From assembly GCA_016281295.1 (NCBI GenBank), contig JAEEII010000062.1:1-11345 (forward strand): a stretch of 11,345 bases of DNA, written 5' to 3'. Position numbers and translations under genes: made by a program. Of this stretch, positions 1 to 4,764 are shown in pieces. Numbering within the stretch: position 1 is the stretch's first letter; every line of letters starts with the position of its first letter. The stretch comes from Bacteroidales bacterium. Lineage in GTDB: Bacteria > Bacteroidota > Bacteroidia > Bacteroidales > F082. The notes beneath the pieces are model-generated. The model worked only from the letters and a program-made list of their open reading frames with translations. It was not told the DNA's origin and did no database searches.

Positions 1-870
1 AAAGTGAAGTTCTATATCGGCGACGTTCGCAACAAGAGCACATTGAAGTACGCCATGAAGGGCGTTGACTACGTGTTCCACGCTGCTGCGCTGAAGCAGG
101 TTCCTTCGTGTGAGTTCTTCCCCATGGAGGCTGTGAAGACCAACGTGATTGGAACCGACAACGTGCTTGACGCTGCCATCGATGAGGGTGTGAAGTGCGT
201 CATCTGCCTCTCGACCGACAAGGCTGCCTACCCCATCAATGCAATGGGTATCACCAAGGCCATTGAGGAGAAGGTGGCTATTGCCAAGAGCCGTTATAGC
301 GGCGAGACCAAGATCTGCTGCACCCGTTACGGCAATGTGATGTGCTCACGTGGTTCGGTCATCCCCCTCTGGATTGACCAGATTCGCAAGGGCAACCCCA
401 TCACCCTGACTGAGCCCAAGATGACTCGTTTCATCATGAGTCTCGAAGAAGCTGTCGATCTCGTGCTCTTCGCGTTCGAGAATGGCCAGAACGGTGACAT
501 CCTCGTTCAGAAGGCTCCTGCATGCACCATCCAGACCCAGGCAGAGGCTGTCTGCGAGTTGTTTGGTGGCAAGAAGGAAGATATTAAGGTCATCGGCATT
601 CGTCATGGTGAGAAGATGTACGAGACGCTGCTGACCAAGGAGGAGGCTGCCAAGGCCCAGGATATGGGTAACTTCTACCGCGTACCTGCTGACAATCGCG
701 ACCTCAACTACGACAAGTATTTCAAGGAGGGCGATGCTAAGCGTGCGCTGATCGAGGAGTTCAACTCGGATAACACTCGTCGCTTGAATCTCGAAGAGAC
801 CAAGGCCAAGATCGCCTCGCTCGAGTATATCCAGAACGAGCTGAATGGTGTTCCGAATATCGTCAAGTAG
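1..870 (+). CDS. capE: UDP-N-acetylglucosamine 4,6-dehydratase/5-epimerase, CapE/FnlA type (5' end cut off by window)
   Basis: This enzyme catalyses the first step from UDP-GlcNAc to UDP-L-FucNAc: 4,6-dehydration with C5 inversion, in the cytoplasm. The frame is open from base 1. The text starts at the second strand of the Rossmann fold (KFYIGDVRN), so about 50 N-terminal residues, including the GxxGxxG nucleotide motif, lie outside the window. Visible family hallmarks are HAAALKQVPSCEFFPMEAV, NVIGTDNVLDAA, LSTDKAAYPINAMGITK and RYGNVMCSRGSVIPL. In the CapE branch of the extended SDRs the usual YxxxK becomes MxxxK, and MGITK here fits that. The C-terminus (RRLNLEETKAKI) ends naturally at TAG. 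The GTG at base 4 is not the real start. The next pathway gene, capF, lies about 1 kb away beyond a repeat-flanked passenger gene. The alternative, PseB, is less likely because it has YxxxK. Confidence 0.93.
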   Translation, partial: KVKFYIGDVRNKSTLKYAMKGVDYVFHAAALKQVPSCEFFPMEAVKTNVIGTDNVLDAAIDEGVKCVICLSTDKAAYPINAMGITKAIEEKVAIAKSRYSGETKICCTRYGNVMCSRGSVIPLWIDQIRKGNPITLTEPKMTRFIMSLEEAVDLVLFAFENGQNGDILVQKAPACTIQTQAEAVCELFGGKKEDIKVIGIRHGEKMYETLLTKEEAAKAQDMGNFYRVPADNRDLNYDKYFKEGDAKRALIEEFNSDNTRRLNLEETKAKIASLEYIQNELNGVPNIVK

Positions 871-871
871 T

Positions 872-1153
872 AATCAGCTGTGAGCGGTGAGCGGTGAGCT
901 GTGAGCAATCAGCTATCAGCTGTGAGCTACGAGCAATCAGCCATGAGCTACGAGCAACTAGCTATCAGACTGGCTCAAAACACAAGGCTCAACTCTCAAA
1001 GCTCAAGGCTCAACACTCAAGGCTCAACGCTCAAGGCTCAAAGCTCACTGCTCAAAGCTCACCGCTCAAAGCTCAAAGCTCAACACTCAAAGCTCATAAA
1101 CCAAGGCTCAAAGCCCAACGCTCAAAGCTCACTGCTCAAAGCTCACCGCTCAA
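872..1153. repeat. Class A heptad array, upstream copy: 14 x NNTGAGC, CT linker, 26 x NGCTCAA
   Basis: The array begins one base after the capE stop. At 872-969 there are 14 in-phase heptads of the type TGTGAGC/AATCAGC. A 2-base CT linker follows, then exactly 26 in-phase heptads of the type GGCTCAA/CGCTCAA/AGCTCAC at 972-1153. The two halves are reverse-complementary (TGAGC against GCTCA), so a transcript could fold into a long interrupted hairpin. Apparent reading frames here are repeat artefacts: 3 x 7 nt gives a 7-residue periodic translation with no stops in several frames. Confidence 0.95.
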
Positions 1154-1167
1154 CGCCATAAACAACA

Positions 1168-1518
1168 ATGCGTGATTTTCATAAGCTAGGAATTTGGGAA
1201 CGTAGTCATCAATTTACATTAAAAGTATATGATGCGACCAAAAGTTTCCCGCAGAGCGAATTGTTTGGCCTCACGTCTCAGATTCGCAGAGCTAGTTCTT
1301 CTATACCTACGAATATTGCGGAAGGCTGCGGAAGAGCTACAAATAAAGATTTTGCTCATTTTTTGCAAATGGCAATTGGCTCAGCCTCGGAGGTTGAATA
1401 CGAATTATTACTTGCTAGAGATCTGCATTATTTAAATAACGATGATTATAACATTCTCAATAAAGAGATTGTTGAAATCAGAAGAATGATCTATAAATAT
1501 CAATCTGAGTTAAGATAG
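1168..1518 (+). CDS. Four-helix-bundle protein (S23 / 23S rRNA intervening-sequence protein family)
   Basis: 116 aa, the full family length. Diagnostic motifs are DFHKLGIWERSHQ near the N-terminus, GLTSQIRRASSSIPTNIAEG (about residues 34-53), the FLQMAIGSASEVEYELLLA helix and a charged C-terminal helix. The family was first described as the protein encoded in intervening sequences of bacterial 23S rRNA. It is related to Avd, the accessory protein of diversity-generating retroelements, and is thought to bind nucleic acid through a basic face; no enzymatic residues are known. ATG at 1168 follows an A-rich leader, and the frame ends in TAG. The gene is more AT-rich than capE or capF and is bracketed on both sides by class A heptad arrays, so it looks like a passenger inside a repeat element and not part of the sugar pathway. 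No reverse transcriptase or variable repeat is present. Confidence 0.92.
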   Translation: MRDFHKLGIWERSHQFTLKVYDATKSFPQSELFGLTSQIRRASSSIPTNIAEGCGRATNKDFAHFLQMAIGSASEVEYELLLARDLHYLNNDDYNILNKEIVEIRRMIYKYQSELR

Positions 1519-1521
1519 TGC

Positions 1522-1845
1522 GATGAGCAATCGGCTGTGAGTGATGAGCAATCGGCTGTGAGTGATGAGCAACCAGCTGTGAGCAATCAGCTCTGAGCAA
1601 TCAGCAATCAGCTGTGAGCTGTGAGCAATCAGCTGTGAGCTGTGAGCTGTGAGCAATCAGCCTGGCTCAACGCTCAACGCCCAACGCTCAAGGCTCAACG
1701 CTCAACGCTCAACGCTCAAGGCTCAAGGCCCAAGGCTCAACGCTCAAGGCTCAACGCTCAACGCTCAAGGCTCAACGCTCAAGGCTCAACGCCCAACGCG
1801 CAAGGCTCAAAGCCCAACGCTCAACGCTCAAAGCTCAAGGCTCAA
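1522..1845. repeat. Class A heptad array, downstream copy: 20 x NNTGAGC, CT linker, 26 x NGCTCAA
   Basis: It starts three bases after the four-helix-bundle stop. At 1522-1661 there are 20 heptads, opening with two copies of a 21-bp triplet of heptads (GATGAGC AATCGGC TGTGAGT). The same CT linker at 1662-1663 is followed by 26 in-phase NGCTCAA heptads at 1664-1845. Organisation and polarity match the upstream copy, so the passenger gene sits between two direct copies of a composite inverted array. Apparent reading frames here are repeat artefacts. Confidence 0.95.
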
Positions 1846-1923
1846 CGCTATATGAAATTCGAGCTGAGCATTGGAACCAACAAACTGGCTCACTGCTCAT
1901 AGCTCATAACTCACTGCTAAAAA
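1846..1923. repeat. Degenerate class A tail in the capF leader
   Basis: The phase of the 26-heptad block breaks at CGCTATATG. After about 40 bases of non-repeat sequence, five imperfect heptads return (GGCTCAC TGCTCAT AGCTCAT AACTCAC TGCTAAA) and run directly into the capF start codon. The capF leader is therefore itself built from the repeat. Confidence 0.75.
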
Positions 1924-3834
1924 ATGAATATTCTAGTTACAGGAGCGAAGGGGTTTGTAGGTAAGAATCTCTGCGCTCAGCTTAAGAACATTAGAGATGG
2001 CAAGGCACGCTGCTATGGCGACCTGGTGATTGACGAAGTATTCGAATACGATATCGACTCGACACCTGAAGAACTCGATGAGTACTGCCAGAAAGCTGAC
2101 TTCGTGTTCAATCTTGCAGGTGTCAATCGTCCTAAAGACCAGAGCGAGTTCATGGCAGGCAACTTCGGCTTCGCCAGCACCTTGCTTGACACGCTCAAGA
2201 AACACAAGAACACTTGCCCCGTGATGCTCAGTTCAAGCCAGCAGGCTTCGCTCACAGGTCGTTTCGGGAATAGCGAATATGGTCGCAGCAAGAAGGCTGG
2301 AGAAGAACTCTTCTTAGAGTACGGAAAAGAGACTGGTGCAAGGGTGCTCGTCTATCGCTTCCCTAACCTCTTCGGCAAGTGGTGTCGCCCCAACTACAAT
2401 AGTGCTGTAGCCACTTTCTGCAATGCTTTCGCAAACGATTTGCCTTACACGGTGAATGATCCAAGTGTCGAGCTTGAACTCCTCTATATCGATGATCTTG
2501 TGGAGGAGATGATTGCTTGCCTCAAGGGACAGGAGCACCGCTGCGACTTTGACGGTCTCGAAGTCATACCTTATAATTCTAATAAAGATCAAGAATTAGA
2601 GAATTTAAGAATTAAAGCTACCAATCGAGATGAAACCGATAGTACAAATAAAGAATTCTCTAATTCTCAAATTCTTGATGAAAAAAGAGGAAGATATTGC
2701 TACGTGCCGACAACCCACAAAGCTACACTGGGTCATATTGTAGAGCTCTTGAAGAGTTTCGCCGAGCAGCCTAAGACATTGATGATTCCCGAGATTCCTG
2801 CAGGCAGTTTTGCCAAGAAACTCTATAGCACCTACTTGAGCTATCTGCCCTACGAGAAGACTGCATTCCCATTGAAGATGAATGTCGACGCACGTGGATC
2901 GTTCACCGAGTTGGTTCACACCCTCAACTGTGGCCAAGTCAGCATCAATATCAGCAAGCCAGGCATCACCAAAGGACAGCATTGGCACCACACGAAGTTC
3001 GAGCAGTTCATCGTTGTGAAAGGTCATGGACTTATCCAGCAACGAAGCCTCTCCCAACCCTCCCCTCAAGGGAGGGCTATTGCCTCGTCCCAAGTTCCTC
3101 CCCTTGAGGGGGAGGCTAGGAAGGGGCTTTCTCCCCTTGAGGGGGAGGCTAGGAAGGGGCTTTCTCCCCTTGAGGGGGAGGCTAGGAAGGGGCTTTCTCC
3201 CCTTGAGGGGGAGGCTAGGAAGGGGCTTTCTCCCCTTGAGGGGGAGGCTAAGAGGGGGCTTCCCATCTACCACACTGCTGATCCCACTACATATAATGTA
3301 TTGAAGGAGAATTCTGAAAAAATGCGAAAGAACCCCACAGAGGCAGAAGCAGCTATGTGGGAGATGCTGAGAGGGAAAAACCTTGATGTAAAGTTTCGTA
3401 GGCAGCATATCATAGGTGAGTATATAACAGACTTTGTCTGTCTTGATAAACAATTGGTAATAGAGATCGATGGCGGTTATCATAACGAACCAGAGCAGCA
3501 ACAACTAGACAAGCAAAGGACAGACTTCTTACAGTCCATCGGATTCAGTGTTTTGCGCTTCTCAAACGAAGAAGTAATGTTTAAGTCGGATGAGACTCTT
3601 AGTATCATCAGAAATGCCCTCAAGCATCTCACCCCTCCCCTTGAGGGGGAGGCTGGGAGGGGGCCGGTACTGAATTGGTTCGTATCTGGTGACCACATCC
3701 AGGCTGTCCATATGCTCCCTGGCTACACCCACAACATCATCAACCTCAGCGACACTGAAGATCTCGTCACGGTGATGTACTGCAACGAAATCTTCAATCC
3801 TAATCGCCCCGATACTTTCTTCGACCCAGTCTAA
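1924..3834 (+). CDS. capF: UDP-2-acetamido-2,6-dideoxy-hexulose reductase CapF/FnlB, carrying two in-frame insertions
   Basis: CapF is the second enzyme of UDP-L-FucNAc synthesis: an SDR reductase fused to a C-terminal cupin. The Rossmann motif GAKGFVGKN is at residues 7-15 and the SDR pair YGRSK (Y119, K123) follows. The cupin supplies QHWHHTKFEQF (about 352-362) and PGYTHNIINL (about 599-608). Length is 636 aa against about 370-400 for the family. The excess is in two places. Residues about 215-256 are translated from a class C inverted repeat between the SDR C-terminal segment and GRYCYVPTTHK. Residues about 375-582 are a class B repeat plus a complete DUF559 nuclease domain, placed in a strand-connecting loop of the cupin between the two metal-ligand motifs. 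The frame stays open throughout. ATG at 1924 follows an A-rich leader. Whether the product folds and works is unknown; both host domains look complete apart from the inserts. Confidence 0.9.
   Translation: MNILVTGAKGFVGKNLCAQLKNIRDGKARCYGDLVIDEVFEYDIDSTPEELDEYCQKADFVFNLAGVNRPKDQSEFMAGNFGFASTLLDTLKKHKNTCPVMLSSSQQASLTGRFGNSEYGRSKKAGEELFLEYGKETGARVLVYRFPNLFGKWCRPNYNSAVATFCNAFANDLPYTVNDPSVELELLYIDDLVEEMIACLKGQEHRCDFDGLEVIPYNSNKDQELENLRIKATNRDETDSTNKEFSNSQILDEKRGRYCYVPTTHKATLGHIVELLKSFAEQPKTLMIPEIPAGSFAKKLYSTYLSYLPYEKTAFPLKMNVDARGSFTELVHTLNCGQVSINISKPGITKGQHWHHTKFEQFIVVKGHGLIQQRSLSQPSPQGRAIASSQVPPLEGEARKGLSPLEGEARKGLSPLEGEARKGLSPLEGEARKGLSPLEGEAKRGLPIYHTADPTTYNVLKENSEKMRKNPTEAEAAMWEMLRGKNLDVKFRRQHIIGEYITDFVCLDKQLVIEIDGGYHNEPEQQQLDKQRTDFLQSIGFSVLRFSNEEVMFKSDETLSIIRNALKHLTPPLEGEAGRGPVLNWFVSGDHIQAVHMLPGYTHNIINLSDTEDLVTVMYCNEIFNPNRPDTFFDPV
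2588..2679. repeat. Class C inverted repeat inserted in frame in capF
   Basis: Left arm 2588-2613 begins ATCAAGAATTAGAGAA and right arm 2654-2679 ends AAATTCTTGAT. The 26-base arms are imperfect inverted copies separated by 40 bases. The same sequence occurs in the intergenic spacers on both sides of the GxxExxY gene. Translation gives a polar, low-complexity segment (about residues 222-253) that the CapF family does not need. Confidence 0.85.
3045..3076 (-). repeat. Class B unit, inverted copy (left terminus)
   Basis: AAGCCTCTCCCAACCCTCCC followed by CTCAAGGGAGGG is the reverse complement, with a few mismatches, of the 33-bp class B unit repeated downstream. It marks the left boundary of the insertion in capF. 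Confidence 0.8.
3100..3264 (+). repeat. Five tandem 33-bp class B repeats (11 codons each)
   Basis: Units start at 3100, 3133, 3166, 3199 and 3232 with CCCCTTGAGGGGGAGGCTAG; each continues GAAGGGGCTTTCT. The first four are nearly identical and the fifth ends in a variant. Each unit encodes the 11-residue period SPLEGEARKGL in the capF frame and carries a small hairpin (CTCCCC TTGA GGGGAG). The 33-bp length keeps the reading frame whatever the copy number. Confidence 0.96.
3268..3627 (+). other. DUF559 (Vsr-like, PD-(D/E)XK) nuclease domain embedded in CapF
   Basis: Capf residues about 449-568. It opens with YHTADPTTYNVLKENSEK, then the NPTEAEAAMWEMLR helix, KFRRQHIIGEYITDFVC, LVIEIDGGYH and GFSVLRFSNEEVM. 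These are the standard DUF559 blocks; the likely catalytic acids are D503 and E514/D516, followed by H520. The domain appears complete, but it has no ATG at its natural beginning (the first internal ATG is at 3322) and no stop before the capF sequence resumes. It is therefore made only as part of CapF, or from an internal start as a fusion to the half cupin. The superfamily includes the Vsr repair nucleases and some homing endonucleases. Confidence 0.88.
3632..3665 (+). repeat. Class B unit (right terminus)
   Basis: A single direct unit (CCCCTCCCCTTGAGGGGG then AGGCTGGGAGGGGGCC) directly follows the DUF559 domain and abuts the resumed cupin coding sequence. It is inverted relative to the copy at 3045-3076. 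Confidence 0.88.
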
Positions 3835-3844
3835 TAATCTTTTT

Positions 3845-4122
3845 ATCAAGAATTAGAGAATTAAAGAATTACGGCTTGGTCTATCTGTAATATTCCAATT
3901 CTAGATAAGAAATTAAGGTCAAGAATTAGAGAATTAGAGAAAACAGCATGGGCCGAATAAAATACAATTCTCAAATTCTCCAATTCTTGATAAAAAAAGA
4001 TCTAGAATTAGAGAAAGGGGTTGACCAAGATAATAATAATTCTCAAATTCTCAAATTCTTGATAAAAAAGAGATAAAGAACGAGGGACAGCTAAATAAAT
4101 TCTCTAATCCTCAAATTCTTGA
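3845..4122. repeat. Class C inverted-repeat array between capF and the GxxExxY gene
   Basis: This fills the whole 298-base spacer. Left-type arms (ATCAAGAATTAGAGAATTAG) lie at 3845-3870, 3919-3941 and 4001-4015. Right-type arms (AATTCTCAAATTCTTGATAA) lie at about 3891-3905, 3967-3993, 4039-4065 and 4098-4122. Successive left and right arms form hairpins with 15-30-base spacers of unrelated sequence. The internal period is 8 (ATTCTCAA). No other gene or promoter is evident in the spacer. Confidence 0.9.
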
Positions 4123-4132
4123 AAATAATTAG

Positions 4133-4537
4133 ATGGCACTGATTTATTCTGAACTGAGTAAAAAGATCCTTGGTCTCGCAATGCAACTCCATCGAGAGAT
4201 GGGTTGTGGATTCAAGGAGAAGGTTTATCAAGACGCTTTTGAAGTATTACTTATCGAGAATAAAATAGAATACGAGAGAGAGAAACATATAGATCTTGTC
4301 TTTCATGGTGTCAAACTTGAACATGACTATTTCTATGATTTCTTGATTGAGGATAAGATAGGTGTAGAACTAAAAGCGTTTCCCGAGATTGTCGGTGAAT
4401 TTGAAGCCCAGATAATAAACTACCTTCACGTGAGCAATCACAAGTTGGGGTTATTATTGAACTTCGGGACCACTAGCCTTGAATATCGATGGTATCCTAA
4501 CGAGTGGCACTATCGCGACAAGGCAAGCATAGGATAG
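4133..4537 (+). CDS. GxxExxY protein (PD-(D/E)XK-nuclease-like small protein)
   Basis: 134 aa, full length for the family. The naming motif is GFKEKVY (G26, E29, Y32). Further conserved blocks are YFYDFLIEDK with D69, GVELKAF with E79 and K81, EAQIINYLHVS, and the C-terminal KLGLLLNFG. The order E...D...ExK resembles a PD-(D/E)XK nuclease active site with all candidate residues present, but I know of no demonstrated activity for the family. ATG at 4133 comes 10 bases after a class C right arm. The sequence just before this ATG resembles that before the capG ATG (both AAATAAATTCT then octads ending in AAATTCTTGA or TAATTCTTGA). This suggests the gene arrived together with a duplicated array. 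It is more AT-rich than capF and capG and has no evident role in sugar synthesis. Confidence 0.9.
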   Translation: MALIYSELSKKILGLAMQLHREMGCGFKEKVYQDAFEVLLIENKIEYEREKHIDLVFHGVKLEHDYFYDFLIEDKIGVELKAFPEIVGEFEAQIINYLHVSNHKLGLLLNFGTTSLEYRWYPNEWHYRDKASIG

Positions 4538-4545
4538 ATTAAAAG

Positions 4546-4753
4546 ATCAAGAATTAGAGAATTAGAGAAAGCTGCTAGGCCAAGCAATAATTGTTCTTGA
4601 ATTCTCAAATTCTTGATGATAAACAAGGTCTAGAATTAGAGAAAACAATCTGGTCCCAAATATTAATTCTCTAATTCTCCAATTCTTGATAATAAAAACA
4701 AGAAACAAGACAAGCGATAGCAAAATAAATTCTATAATTCTCTAATTCTTGAT
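4546..4753. repeat. Class C inverted-repeat array between the GxxExxY gene and capG
   Basis: Left arms lie at 4546-4569 and 4629-4643. Right arms lie at 4594-4616, 4665-4690 and 4728-4753. This is the same left-right-left-right-right order as the end of the upstream spacer, so the GxxExxY gene sits between two direct copies of the array. The final right arm ends 11 bases before the capG start. Confidence 0.9.
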
Positions 4754-4764
4754 AAAAAAAAATC

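Larger units (their letters stand above)
3045..3665 (+). mobile_element. Class B element: inverted-terminus, DUF559-carrying insertion inside the capF cupin
   Basis: About 621 bp. The left end (3045-3076) is an inverted copy of the right end (3632-3665): AAGCCTCTCCCAACCCTCCC against the complement of GGGAGGCTGGGAGGGGGCC, with a few mismatches. Inside are five 33-bp repeats and one nuclease domain. Removing the segment would join GHGLIQQR to VLNWFVSGD, which is the expected cupin continuity give or take a few residues. No target-site duplication is obvious. There is no transposase and no intein splice chemistry, so the mobility mechanism is open. The element contains no stop codon in the capF frame. 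Confidence 0.75.

Noticed and set aside
894..1175. Open frames of up to about 90 codons in the class A array upstream of the four-helix-bundle gene
   Set aside because: The frames are open only because a 7-nt repeat without stops is read in every frame. The translation is a 7-residue tandem (LKAQ-S/R-type) with no protein-like conservation.
1168..1518. Diversity-generating retroelement suggested by an Avd-like four-helix-bundle protein
   Set aside because: No reverse transcriptase gene and no template/variable repeat pair is present. The sequence matches the S23/IVP branch.
872..1845. CRISPR array
   Set aside because: The heptads are contiguous with no unique spacers of constant length, no 24-40 bp direct repeat and no cas genes.
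1642..1902. Open frames in the downstream class A array
   Set aside because: Same repeat artefact as upstream; no independent start context or conserved protein.
3026..3304. Open frames on both strands over the class B repeats
   Set aside because: 33 bp is divisible by 3 and the unit lacks stops in several frames. The capF frame is explained by homology on both sides; the others are shadows.
3045..3665. Intein in CapF
   Set aside because: There is no N-terminal Cys/Ser Hint block, no penultimate His-Asn at the C-terminal edge, and no block B TxxH. The edges are repeat units.
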